Assembly (NCBI GenBank): GCA_009192285.1
Contig: CM018603.1
Location: 4,146,588-4,210,587 of the forward strand
Source of the DNA: Morchella semilibera
Lineage: Eukaryota; Ascomycota; Pezizomycetes; Pezizales; Morchellaceae
Length of the DNA stretch: 64,000 bases
Direction: 5' to 3'
The notes below the pieces were generated by a model. The model had not been told where the DNA came from. It saw only the letters and a list, made by a program, of their open reading frames with translations, and ran no database searches. Position 1 is the stretch's first letter; every line of letters begins with the position of its first letter. The position numbers and the translations under genes were made by a program. Shown piece by piece: positions 46,716 through 58,380 of this stretch.

Positions 46716-47134
46716 ATGCAGCGACATACCTCTCCTCCTCTTCCACCTTTGAGCAATTCTTTTCGCACCAATGTCGTGCTCAAAGGTATGGACCGACTTT
46801 GCTCCAAAGCTCTCATCAGGCGACGACAAACCGTCAGAAGCCAGAGCTTGCTCCAAAACGTTTTAGCAACAAAAGCCTACATCAAATACACCCTGACTTC
46901 AACTCCAAATCACCACCGGGGAGTGCTGACACGGTATATTATCTCATTCTTGCAGCTACTCCGACCAGCAAGGTACCGGACGCATCTCTTGTGTCAAGGC
47001 ATAAGCAGGGGATCAGAGCCGACCACCTGCGCAACAACTATTCGAGTGGAGGCCTTGACCGCCACAGTATCTTGTACTGCTTGGACCAGGTGGTAAAGTG
47101 GACATATGACTACGATGGTAACCCACCCACATGA
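46716..47134 (+). pseudogene. gene-like stretch, frames not resolved
   Basis: A CT-rich leader precedes ATG 46716 (MQRHTSPPLPPLSNSFRTNV). A GTATGG donor at about 46786 and a TTTTAG acceptor at about 46867 exist. Downstream the best protein-like frame ends at 47134 (IRADHLRNNYSSGG, LDQVVKWTYDYDG), but donor and acceptor phases do not match that frame, so it is either decayed or spliced in a way I cannot see. No family recognised. Confidence 0.25.
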
Positions 47135-47456
47135 ATTTCTGGGTTGTATTTGCAATATTGCAGTGTTTCTTATACCTACAGCACAAAGCGGCGGGCGGGG
47201 ATCCAAAGGCAAAAGTCCTCACACCACATGAAATATCAGTAATCCATAGTCTCTCATAGTCCCGCCAGTTGTGCTCCCTATATATAATCCTCACTTCTAT
47301 CTCCTTTCCTGTCCTCGTTCTTGCTCTCTATGTCCTTGGCATTTCTCATGACACTCCACAGTTATTCTTTTTAATCTCTCCGCCCTATTCTCCTTGTATT
47401 AGCATCCATCCCCAGTTACCCTGTGACAGGAAGTACCTAAGCTAAACATCCGCTCC

Positions 47457-50400
47457 CTAGCTAAGAAGGACCTTAATGACCGACTTGTGCCCGCCCTCCG
47501 CAGCCCAATGGAGGGCGGTCTTATCCGAATTGTCCTTGGCGTTGACATCCGCTCCGTGGCTAAGAAGGACCTCAACGATCGACTTGTGCCCGCCCTCCGC
47601 AGCCCAATGGAGGGCGGTGTTATCCCAATTATCCTTGGCGTTGACATCCGCTCCGTGGCTAAGAAGGACCTCAACGATCGACTCGTGCCCGCCCCCCGCA
47701 GCCCGATGGAGGGCGGTCACATCCGACTTATTCTTGGCGTTGACATCCGCTCCGTGGCTAAGAAGGACCTCAACGATCGACTCGTGCCCGCCCCCGCAGC
47801 CCGATGGAGGGCGGTCACATCCGACTTATTCTTGGCGTTGACATCCGCTCCGTGGCTAAGAAGGACCTCAACGATCGACTTGTGCCCGCCCTCCGCAGCC
47901 CGATGGAGGGCGGTCTTATCGGACTTGACATCCGCTCCGTGGCTAAGAAGGACCTCAACGATCGACTTGTGCCCGCCCTCCGCAGCCCGATGGATGGCGG
48001 TCACATCCGACTTATTCTTGGCGTTGACATCCGCTCCGTGGCTAAGAAGGACCTCAACGATCGACTTGTGCCCGCCCTCCGCAGCCCGATGGAGGGCGGT
48101 GTTATCCCAATCATACTTGGCGTTGACATCCGCTCCGTGGCTAAGAAGGACCTCAACGATCGACTTGTGCCCGCCCCCCGCAGCCCCATGGAGGGCGGTC
48201 TTATCGGACTTGACATCCGCTCCGTGGCTAAGGAGGACCTCAACGATCGACTTGTGCCCGCCCTCCGCAGCCCGATGGAGGGCGGTCACATCCGACTTAT
48301 TCTTGGCGTTGACATCCGCTGCGTGGCTAAGAAGGACCTCAACGATCGACTTGTGCCCGCCCTCCGCAGCCTCATGGAGGGCGGTGTTATCCCAATTATC
48401 CTTGGCGTTGACATCCGCTCCGTGGCTAAGAAAGACCTCAACGATCGACTTGTGCCCGCTCTCCGCAGCCCGATGGAGGGCGGTCACATCCGACTTACTC
48501 TTGGCGTTGACATCCGCTCCGTGGCTAAGAAAGACCTCAACGATCGACTTGTGCCCGCCCTCCGCAGCCCGATGGAGGGCGGTCACATCCGACTTATTCT
48601 TGGCGTTGACACCCGCTCCGTGGCTAAGAAGGACCTCAACGACCGACTTGTGCCCGCGCCCTGCAGCCCCATGGAGGGCGGTCACATCCGACTTATCCTT
48701 GGCGTTGACATCCGCTCCGTGGCTAAGAAGGACCTCAACGACCGACTTGTGCCCGCGCCCTGCAGCCCAATGGAGGGCGGTCATACCCGAATCATTCTTG
48801 GCGTTGACATCCGCTCCGTGGCTAAGAAGGACCTCAACGATCGACTCGTGCCCGCACCCCGCAGCCAGATGGAGGGCGGTCACATCCGACTTATCCTTGG
48901 CGTTGACATCCGCTCCGTGGCTAAGAAGGATCTCAACGATCGACTTGTGCCCGCCCTCCGCAGCCCCGAGAAGGGCGGTCTTATCGGACTTGACATCCGC
49001 TCCGTGGCTAAGAAGGACCTCAACAATCGACTCGTACCCGCCCCCCGCAGCCTCATGGAGGGCGGTCATATCCGACTTATCCTTGGCGTTGACATCCGCT
49101 CCGTGGCTAAGAAGGACCTCAACGATCGACTCGTGCCCGTGCCCCGCAGCCCCATGGAGGGCGGTCTTATCCGAATTACCCTTGGCGTTGACATCCGCTC
49201 CGTGGCTAAGAAGGACCTCAACGATCGACTTGTGCCCGCCCCCCGCAGCCCCATGGAGGGCGGTCTTATCGGACTTGACATCCGCTCCGTGGCTAAGAAG
49301 GACCTCAACAATCGACTCGTACCCGCCCAACGCGGCCCAATGGAGGGCAGTAATACCCAATTTATCCTTGGCGTTGACATCTGCTCCGTGGCTAAGAAGG
49401 ACCTCAACGATCGACTCGTGCCCGCTCTCCGCAGCCCGATGGAGGGCAGTAATACCCAATTTATCCTTGGCGTTGACATCTGCTCCGTGGCTAAGAAGGA
49501 CCTCAACGATCGATCCGTGCCCGCCCCCCGCAGCCCCATGGAGGGCGGTCTTATCCGAACTATCCTTGGCGCTGACATCTGCTCCGTGCCTAAGAAGGAC
49601 CTCAACGATCGACTTGTGCCCGCCCGCCGCAGCCCGATGGAGGGCGGTCATATCCGACTTACCCTTGGCGTTGACATCCGCTCCGTGGCTAAGAAGGATC
49701 TCAACGAGCGCCTTCTGCCCGCACTCCGTAGCGGTATGGAGCGCGGTCCTTTCGAATTTATCCCTGACTCCGGTATCTGCTCCGTGGCCGAGTAGGATCT
49801 GAGCTACTTCCTGATTTCCACACTCTGAAGCATGATGGATTGCCGCCTGCCCTTTCTCATCCTTGGCGTTGACATCTGCCCCAAGTTTAAGAAGAAGTCT
49901 GACCGCCCATGAACGCTTGCACCCCATACTGCTACCGATTGGGACTATCTCAGCCCTATCCTTTGCTTCAATCTCTTTACAAAGCCAATTTATAAACCAC
50001 TCGCCATGTTCTCCCGAGACGAGGATAAGTGCGGTCATCGAATCCCATCTTGGGTCACTTGAACCCCATCTTGTGCTCATATCTGACCCATTTTGACCTA
50101 GTATCTTAAGTAACCCTAAATCTTTAGTGCCGAGCGCTCTCTCGGTGGCGGTTTCGCCGCTAGAGTCCTTAGTTGCAGTGTCACCTCCGCACTGTAACCA
50201 TAATTTGAAAAGAGTGAATCTGTCAAGCACCTCCCCAAGATTGTTTGAGGGACCAACTGCCAGCGTAGGGTAGACCGCGCTCATCTCCAGGACAATGTGC
50301 CATGGTATATAGTTGGCAATTGTCTTTGCAACCTCAACATCATTTTGCTTTAGGGCAACCTTTAGGCTCTCCGCGAAGCCTGGAGTGAGCAAGACTGGTA

Positions 50401-51355
50401 CTTGGGGCATGGTTGGTTCAAAGGTAATCGTCTTGCCAGATTGCATGTACCAAGTCGGGTTATAGAGTTCGTTTGGAGTGATGGGTAGAGAATAAACAGC
50501 ATAGTTTGATATTTCGGAGAGACTAAGGCCTGAGAGTACCGACCAAGATTGTTTGATCGATGAAGCGGAGGATTGTTCTATTGCTGGCCTAGGCTTGTTT
50601 ACGCGGTCTAGTAGTGCCCGTCTGTAAACTCGACTCTGGGTAAGGGCTGTTTGAAAGTTCGTTCTGGCCGAAGAGAATGATTGCACACTCCGCCCGGTGA
50701 TGACACTCCCAATCACACTAGCCCCGGATGATAAGACAGATCCAGCGGTGGCTAGGTTAAGCTTACGTGCCATCTCGGCATTAATACGTAGCAGTTCGGC
50801 TACCTCTCTTCGCAGTTCATTCATGCCATCCAGAGCGGCACCTTGTGATTCGCTGCATCGCCGCCATACGCATCAGCCTGTGCATCGATACAGCGATTAT
50901 GGATCCGAACGAGAGAACGGGCGTAAGGGCTAGTGTCAGACATACCTAGTGAGGATTATAAACATGGAACATATCGTAGCCTTGTGGTTCTGTACTCGCT
51001 GAACAAGGTCCACCAGGTTGGACTTTGCCATTGACCACCTCACCCGCCGCCGGAGACCTTCGGGCAATGACTGTAGGCGTTTGACTTCCCTCTCGAGTTC
51101 TGAAAATGTCCACACGCACCCCACTAGCACTGTCACGACCTGATCCAGGTCAATCATCGACGCCCGGGAAATGTTTAGAGAGTCTGACTGAATGTATTTA
51201 TCCAGTTGGAAGAGAATAATTCGGAAGTGGTGTATTTCATCATGCACCGTCTGGGCATAGTCATAGGCGCCGGCAAAGGCGGCAAATAACTTGGCTACCT
51301 CGATGGAGGCGGTTAACAACCCAGCGATGGAGGCGGTGACGGAAAGGGGATCCAT
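47457..51355 (-). CDS. STAND-type fungal N-terminal domain with about 25 near-identical ankyrin repeats
   Basis: Exon 1 (51355-50946) encodes MDPLSVTASIAGLLTASIEV and a helical bundle typical of the fungal N-terminal domain of STAND proteins. A GTATGT intron (50945-50853) leads to the large exon 2. After a linker of about 280 residues (ALTQSRVYRRALL, LNPTWYMQ-like segment) the ankyrin array starts near 49.9 kb with two diverged repeats, followed by about 23 almost identical 33-residue repeats (TALHxAAxGGHKSIVEVLLS, HGADVNAK). Four repeats are 28 residues long because 15 bases are absent (HGADVKSDKT). There is no NB-ARC/NACHT between the N-terminal domain and the repeats. Near 47790 one C-run has five instead of six Cs, shifting the frame: as given, the frame stops at 47717 (about 1181 residues), whereas without that change it would end at 47457. 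In such a uniform array this may be an assembly error. The long plus-strand frames are shadows. Confidence 0.82.
47465..49760 (-). repeat. 99-bp tandem repeat array (ankyrin-coding, high internal conservation)
   Basis: About 23 units of 99 bp, four of them 84 bp, differ mainly at a few codons: the residue after TALH, the residues after AA, and the AKxxxD loop. Near-identity at silent sites suggests recent duplication or gene conversion. Confidence 0.92.
50853..50945 (-). other. intron of the ankyrin STAND gene
   Basis: GTATGT donor, CTGAT branch, GCAG acceptor, 93 bases; joins ILT-S-ESQGAALDG in phase. Confidence 0.75.
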
Positions 51356-51532
51356 GGTGTTGTGTTTGAACTTTGCGGTCTAAGGCGTATCCTGGGGTTG
51401 AGGTGATGATACCCGGTGTGTTGTCGATGTAGCATTACATAACATGCGCGGTAAGACATACCCGGGCAAGGTCCAATCAACAGTCATATTTGCCCTGGCT
51501 GCCTGAAAAATTCTTTCTTGTATCTCAAACCG

Positions 51533-51823
51533 ATGATTGTATACAGGGCATTCAAAAGAATGTGCCCCGATAAATCATTCTTCCTCATAATGCCCGAACC
51601 TCTTCCGAAACGACCCAACGATATCTATCGCGCTTGTGAAATTGTTGATATTGAATCGTCTTGGATGTGGATGTGGCTGAACTGCACGTTCGGCTTCCCG
51701 GCTTGGCAGCCACCTGACGATCCTGAACAGAGGTTCCATATATGGCAAGCCAAGCTGCGAGATGCAGATTTTGGCCTAAATGTGAACTGGCAGTACTCGC
51801 CAAGCGACGGCGAAAGACTGTAA
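51533..51823 (+). CDS. hypothetical 96-residue ORF, divergent from the ankyrin gene
   Basis: ATG at 51533 opens a frame to a TAA at 51823, with an internal ATG at 51590 as an alternative start. The second half has natural protein composition (IYRACEIVDIESSWMWMWL, FGFPAWQPPDDPEQ, WQAKLRDADFG), Trp-rich. It starts 178 bp from the ankyrin gene start and runs the other way, so the two could share a promoter. No domain recognised; it may be a fragment of a once larger gene. Confidence 0.4.
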   Translation: MIVYRAFKRMCPDKSFFLIMPEPLPKRPNDIYRACEIVDIESSWMWMWLNCTFGFPAWQPPDDPEQRFHIWQAKLRDADFGLNVNWQYSPSDGERL

Positions 51824-54800
51824 CTCGTTTCCTTATGCTCCTTTTACCCCCTCCCCCCATTATCCGCCGGCGTATTCTCTGGAGAGTCCCCTCGTGTCCT
51901 ATCAGACCTATCGAATTCCCCCCAACCCCCCCCCTCCCCTGGGCCCTAGCAACCGCTGCAGTGACATTCCTTTCCCTCGCCTCGGCAGTGTCCTTTTAGC
52001 GTGGATGTTAGCGTGGATGTCTGATAGAAAACCGGTGCTTGATTGCAAGCGGATGCAGCTAGGTTTCTCTGGGGCGACAGTCCCTCGTTAGAGTGTCCAT
52101 GAGAGTAACTTCATGCCACCATGCAATGGACCAAGTAAGACAAACGATTGCTCCGGTGATGTTATTGTGATCGGAAACAGTAAGCTTTTTGATTGTTTCT
52201 GTTGTAAACGTTAGATCCTGCAGTAGTGTGTAGGACTTGTGGAGCGTTGGGGACTTTCTGTGACGTATTCTACCCATACCCTAAGCCCTCAGGCAAAGGG
52301 CTACAGGGACGGCCGGCGATTTAAGGCCAAATTCCGAAGCTACCCCAACCGGCCCATCCTTGTGCAATCGTGTCTTAACAGGCGAGATGCATCGTTCTTG
52401 TGGTTGCGGAGTCTTCAAGTATATTATACGTGGTATATATACCAAAAGTGTGAGGATCCTCGGGCTGTGACGCATCTGGGGACTTTGTTGGGAGGCTTAG
52501 GGTTAGGGGTGGGACCATCCCAGATCCTATATTCTGGGCTCGATGCCAACCATCTAATCAACACTATATATATTGGACCATGTAACGTAGGAAAAGAGCC
52601 CTCGTCAATCTTCCTTTGGTCAGCGCCCATGTCGCACCATACTCCAGTGGGGAGGATGTCGCCAAGCCCGGGGGTGTTCGGTGGCAATAGTCTATAACTT
52701 AAATGATTTGAGTATGTTATATGTTATCGATAAACTGACAACGGAGAGATATAATCCAACCCATGAGTCATCGTTCTTCACCGGAGGGTTTCAAGCACAT
52801 TACGTAATAAACTACATGTGTCCATGGGCTAAAATCACTCGAATCATAGATTATCACCCGATGGATCTATGGATATGGATTTTATAGCCTTACTGTACTG
52901 AGGACGGGAGAATTAAGGCTTGGTTTATCAATCGACTGAGCAGCTGAATACAGGGCAAGAGAGCTGTGGTCTATATCCGTATAAGACAGTTACATTATAC
53001 ACGTACTTATGTATGTGTGTGTGCCGGACAAACAGTCGGCCTAGGCATAAGGCTGACAACGTTCCGAGGCAGTACATCTTCCAACAATAAATGGGTTCGC
53101 TATTTATTTATACTTGAGAAGATAAAATGAGGACATTTGGTCGGTAGAGGGTAACTGGAGTTATAATGAATTCAGTGCCGCAGCATATGTAGTAATAGGC
53201 TTACCGGAGGAGAGGATCTAGGAGGGTGTACGTGTTAGGCGCATGAAATGGGGGTAGTCAGTAGAATATGCACTCAATAGCTTGCATTATTTCTACCCAC
53301 AGGAAGAGAGGTAAGTCCCCTTTCTATCTTAATGCAGTTGTCACCGTATATATCGGTCTTGGCATAGGTCTCTGGTTAAACGCTAAGATATGCTACTTTA
53401 CTTACTTGTGTCCTGAAAACTCTGTTTTTACAATATACACTCTTAATAGATACTCCTACTACAATAGGTGTCCCACTCTTATCAGCAAGTTGACTACATG
53501 TAGTACCTGCATGCTTCTCAATATCTGTAAAATAATGCACATGCCCAATACCACGCTCCGGAATACCTTTGTTCAGCGCGCGCCACGATAATCTTTTTGC
53601 TATCCCATCTTATAGCTACCGATTTAGAAGCGGGAAAGAATCTTCTTAAAATACACAATCATATTACAACCACAAACCTTTCAGTAAGAATAGAAAATCC
53701 TGTGAGATATAAAAATGAGATATTAGAACACGAGCCCGGGGGTCGACGAGAGTGTAACGGTAAATAACGACTTAGCACCATCCAACCGGATATAAGAACT
53801 CAATTTCCTGAAGAAAGCTATGTTTGAGATACTCTAGAACTCCGTGTAGCCCTAGAAAAAAAATAGATAAAGTACTATGATTTGCCCGTGCGGGGCGGAG
53901 TGCGCGGGGGTGGTAAGCCCGTTCCCGGAATTCCGTCCTTAGCAGAGAGGCGCCGATATTTTGAGCTACCGATGCACTAGAGACTAGAATATTGGAATTC
54001 CAATATATGCGCAAATAGGAGGGAGCGGAAAAGGAAATCAACTATCTACGCGCAAGCAAAAGAAGGAGGAGATGCAGTCGGAGAGGAATTAAGAAGCAAT
54101 GAAAAATGCAGTGGCAAAGCTCCAGCCAATAGCGGCTAAGGGGTAGATGGAGATATTGGAAATTTGATAGTAGTACTAGTAAGTAAATACGTATACATTC
54201 CAGGCTCCTTCATGAATTTTTGAAGTAAAGTCGGATAAGGGTAAAAGAAATACACAAGGATGCCTCACACCAGAATAGCTGGACAGGATAACGCCATTTC
54301 ATCTACACATGTACTAGCTTACATCTACATACTTGTACCTGTCGATGCCCCACTTACAGACTATTTCTACAGTACCAAAAAGAGGGGTGGGATCGCTACG
54401 GTATTCTCGTCGACACGCTAGCAATACGGTAAGAATACGGTATCCGTACAGTACTCTTGCTCTAATGCCGATTCAATTCGGTATCTGTCACTAAAATTCC
54501 GTAGTACTATGGTAATGATTTCACCCTATTTCTCCATACTGTAGTCAATAAGTACATTGGATCACTGCAATGATGCACTTGGTGGTACCCACGACGCCAA
54601 GACGTTGTTGTGGGGAAAGACTTATCTTATCAGATTGCAGTTGTTGTTCCATGGGGGACTTCCGAGCCTCGCTTATCGCTTCCCCACTCGCCTTCATGCC
54701 TTGACTTAGCCTATGCACTCCGGGGGTCCCCAAAATGACGCAACGGCGAGAAACAACCACAATTTTGGCCACCACGCCTAAATTAAACAATTTCTACAGA

Positions 54801-55395
54801 TCAAATTGCATCAGGTAGAGCTATGTACCAAACAGTACATGAAAATATAAATGCAACGAACGGTTGACTGGGTCTAACTTTGATGGTCGCGACACCAGAG
54901 AACTCAGCCTGTTGCATCACTTTAGGGACATAAGAACTGGATTTTTGAGGCCAGCAATCAGATTGACACTTTTCTTTTGACGGGAACGGGTACGGGAGAT
55001 GGCTACATGCAGTGTGGAGGTGTATCACGGTCCTATTTCTCCGCAGATCGCGGCGCCATACTGCATTCGAGCGGCTAGCATCGATCGGCACAAGCGAAAG
55101 GATCATCACCCAGGCAGGTGGATTTGGGGCAGGATTGGGCGACAATACCAGTCGTGTTTATAATCAACTAGCCTCGTTGGCCGGTAGTACATACATGTAA
55201 TCTGCGGTACCGCGTAATATGATAACTACACAAAGATTCAAATCATATAATCTGATTAACATGATATCCTAAAACTACGTACATTCCCTCGAAAGAATTA
55301 ATGGCTGTGCATATGAGATCAAAATTGCTACTAGCACTGTTCAATTAATCGTTAAGCAAATGACCACTGGGCGGAGATAGCCAATTTTTCCGAGC
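51824..55395. other. intergenic, no supported gene
   Basis: The frame 52239-52697 opens only from GTG and has no family features; 53268-53591 has random composition. A telomere-like motif lies at 52497, ATACGGTA words recur near 54425-54445, and AT-rich stretches are otherwise featureless. Confidence 0.45.
52497..52508. repeat. short telomere-like motif
   Basis: TTAGGGTTAGGG. Confidence 0.6.
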
Positions 55396-55552
55396 ACCGT
55401 CAATTCTCGAGAAATCCACTATCCCCGCGTCGTTAAATCTTGATTCCGGGTGAGAAAAAGTATGTATCCGCACGAGTTTGACCCGCCAATTCTCCTTGGT
55501 TCGGACTCCACATACAAAGACGGGGATAGTGGATTTTTCAAGGATTGACGGT
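55396..55552. mobile_element. MITE family D, related to C
   Basis: The left arm ACCGTCAATTCTCGAGAAAT...ATCCCCG and the right arm CGGGGATAG...GGATTGACGGTAT are inverse over about 33 bp; 157 bp. Just outside the left arm, GGCGGAGATAGCCAATTTTT matches a family C end, so C and D sequences abut. The A-run and ATCYCCG positions are similar in the two families. Confidence 0.75.
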
Positions 55553-55689
55553 ATCTGAAAGGTACATGTAGCTGTCTTACAGCTGAGCAGATCCTGCTTG
55601 GCGTCGCCAGAGTGAACTACTATTGGCCCGAAATCCCTATTCGACTAAGACATACTCGTCTGCCAGGGTAGGGACCAGGGAGTGCGAAG

Positions 55690-55734
55690 GGATTATTTGT
55701 ATGGCAGAGCGTTGCCACTCCATACAAATTATCC
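55690..55734. repeat. hairpin containing a recurrent motif
   Basis: GGATTATTTGTATGG and CCATACAAATTATCC pair with one mismatch. The loop includes GTTGCCACT, and the right side matches the block at 18778 and 4360. Confidence 0.65.
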
Positions 55735-56483
55735 TTGACCTTGTCACTCGCATACATACCTCAAAGATCAGCACCGAATGCACTACTGCAGTATGTCTCA
55801 CAACGGAATATGGTGCGAGAAGGAGTAGAGTAGAGGGCGACTTTGACAACCCTATTATAAACCTACCTAGAGTAGGCAACTCGCTCTCGGAGGTCTTGGC
55901 AAAGAGCAAAGAGTCGACTATCAAAGAAAATTACACTCTATTTATTTATACATAGGTCCCGCAGCCTATAGGCACATTACTCTAGGCTAACAGGTACTAT
56001 ACTTGTATGAGTAGTCAATATTGCATGTAGTGCAAGTCTTGCAAATCGGGGATGAGTTTAGGATAGACCGCTCCCACACCCCCCCCCCCGCACTAGCTCT
56101 CAAGGTCCTAGGGTAAAGCCAATAGCAGCCTACTAAGCGGAGATCGCCGGCTAGCATAACTCTCTTGGCAATCATTTCCGTCGGCGGCCCATTGGATAGT
56201 AATAATTGCAGATCCAAGCGTCAGGGCGGTGATATGTTGATCGACCTACCATTTTCACACATACACTTGCACAGACTTGAACACATCTAGTTTAATCGAG
56301 AGAAACGACTTTAAATTTCACTTCCCAGATTCCGCAAACAGACATACTACCCGTACTAACTAAACAAGCCCCCCAGCCCCACACCAGAAAGAAAAAAAAG
56401 GAAAGAAAAAGACACCACCCCGCAACTGATAACCATCCTCAAACCAACCATCCCATGGGATGTAGAATGAGACCCATCGCTCA
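55735..56483. other. intergenic
   Basis: No supported gene. A C-run occurs at about 56080. Confidence 0.45.
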
Positions 56484-57018
56484 TTACTCCATATTGATGT
56501 AGTTAATGCGCCACCGCTGTTTTTCGGACCCGGAGTCATTCGGGACACCCGCGACGTTTTGCATGGTCTTCGGTAGAGGGGAGTCTTGACCAACACCGGC
56601 CGACAACCAAGGTCTCGCAACACTTTGGAGCCGACAAAGCACAATTGGAGGTAGGCTGGTATCGTTAGTTGTGGTTTGTAATTAAGACGCTTTAAGTATT
56701 ATAAGGGAGTATTTACCTTCTGGTTGCTATACAATCCTCAAGGGTCCATAGCTGGGACGTCGCTGGCCTCGGCTCCTCCAACTTCCTCAGCACAATATTG
56801 TTCTCGCCTTCAACATCCAGGGTCATGCAAAGTTCCTCCCCGTTTGGGCCTTTCTCCTTTTTGATGAATAAGAAAAACGGGGTATCGCCGGCCTCCATGC
56901 GCCTCATATACCACTCTCCCCCCTGTTGATTCTCAACCACAACATTGTTATCAAAGCTTGTGAGGGTGTCCTTTTCGAGGAGAGTGAGGGTCACAAGTCC
57001 TGTTGGTGCGTTGTTCAT
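56484..57018 (-). CDS. two-exon gene, possible beta-trefoil (ricin-B/inhibitor-like) protein, 157 residues
   Basis: Exon 1 (57018-56717) starts MNNAPTGLVTLTLLEKDT and ends at a GTAAAT donor. The 61-base intron has an ACTAAC branch and CAG acceptor, and exon 2 (56655-56484) closes in phase at a TAA. Repeating strand-like blocks (GEWYMRRM, PFFLFIKKE, NNIVLRKLEE) and two aromatic ends (SQLWTLED, KQRWRINYI) recall the Q-x-W pattern of beta-trefoil lectins and fungal protease inhibitors. There is no signal peptide, as is usual for cytosolic fungal members. A typical trefoil has three such repeats in about 140-150 residues, which fits the length, but the assignment is by pattern only. Confidence 0.6.
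56656..56716 (-). other. intron of the 56484-57018 gene
   Basis: GTAAAT donor, ACTAAC branch, CAG acceptor, 61 bases. Confidence 0.75.
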
Positions 57019-58380
57019 GATTAATGAGGATATTTTTCAAGAGGTTTGGATTTGTGGTATTGTTGGGTTTGTGGGTGTTGGGGTTCGTGTGTGGTATTTC
57101 TGGATGTGCTGAGGTTTGAATGCTCGGGCAATCTGGACATGATATATAACTTTTTGGGCATGTATGGAGAAGACGCGGACAATACTCTCACAGAAAGCGC
57201 CAAGCGCACAACAATGGGTGGCATGTGATATCAGCGCAACTCAGCCCGTATTCCCCCACTGCTGCAGCAACAAATGGTGGGGCACACAGGATTGCCGTAG
57301 TACGTACTCTATCAGGATCCGTGAGACCGAAATTGCTTTTGCCGGTATTGCTTGGTGGAGATCGATGCCATTTAGCTAAGATGAGATATATATGCTCTGG
57401 CCAGGGTTGGCCGATCCTCCGAGGTACCCAAGCGCTCCACACAGAAAAAGGACTAGAATGGTCTTGGCGCATTGCGGGGTTCGGAAGAGCGCAGCCTGTA
57501 GGCGAATGAGCTACCACATGGAATACTCCGCATTTACGATTGGTCGATGGATGATCGACGCCGATCTCATGTTACCAAAACCTGGAGCTGATCTTAGACA
57601 GTGAGTGGTACCCAAGCTCTACCTATCATAGTACCTACCTCCTAGTGCGTTCGCTTAACGACTCCAGAGTAACCTTATTTGCGCAAAGGGGTGTGCGACA
57701 TCAAAACTGATGTCATATTACCTGCGACTTCATTTCCTCTCACAGTGCGGTGTCGGACGAAAACCTCGCACCCAGATATCCTTTCTCATCTATTCCGATT
57801 ACTTGCCGACGTTGACAATGCCTCTTACACATGTTCCGCTTGATTTCCCGTATCCAATTCCTTACGAAGAAATTAATATCTTTTTTTTTTATGTTTTTTT
57901 TTTCTTTTCCTCCTGCCCTCCCTCCCCCGCAGTACTTGCTTTTTTTTTTTTTGACGCGCTGCGGGCAATCGATGTTTCAGTTCAGCTCAAGGCTCACAGG
58001 AACTGATCGATTTACGCTACCAGGGTAATGCAGGGCCGATCAGGCTGAATGATCTCATCCTGATTCCACAGCGCTACACAAGTGTTACAACCGTAGGAGT
58101 ACATGCTTCAAAGCACCAGCTGATATTCGTGCGTTTACCAAGCTCAAATATACCATCAATCTCAATTGCAATTGTCCGAATGATTATTAGGCCCTTTTAC
58201 TGTTACTGTAGTAGACTCTGGAGTCTTTTTCTACTTGTGTTAATGGTTGGTGGTTTTGGTTCTAGGTAGAATAACTGAATTGATACTACTGATACCGAGA
58301 TACGCTGCTCATCAAAATACACATCGACCTCACTAAAGTCAAACTACTACCCTAGAACCCCCGTGTATGCCGCTCGTCCT
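57019..58380. other. intergenic
   Basis: Frames at 57188-57604 lack support. Three T-rich runs lie between 57879 and 57952. Confidence 0.4.

Noticed and set aside
47470-49760. CRISPR-like array
   Set aside because: Units are 99-bp coding repeats without unique spacers, in a eukaryotic gene.
47487-49802. Very long plus-strand open frames (771 and 663 residues) over the ankyrin array
   Set aside because: The 99-bp repeat is a multiple of three, so a stop-free frame on the opposite strand is simply repeated. The minus strand encodes clear ankyrin repeats.
52239-52697. 152-residue frame
   Set aside because: Opens only from GTG, has no family features, and contains a telomere-like motif; judged to be chance.
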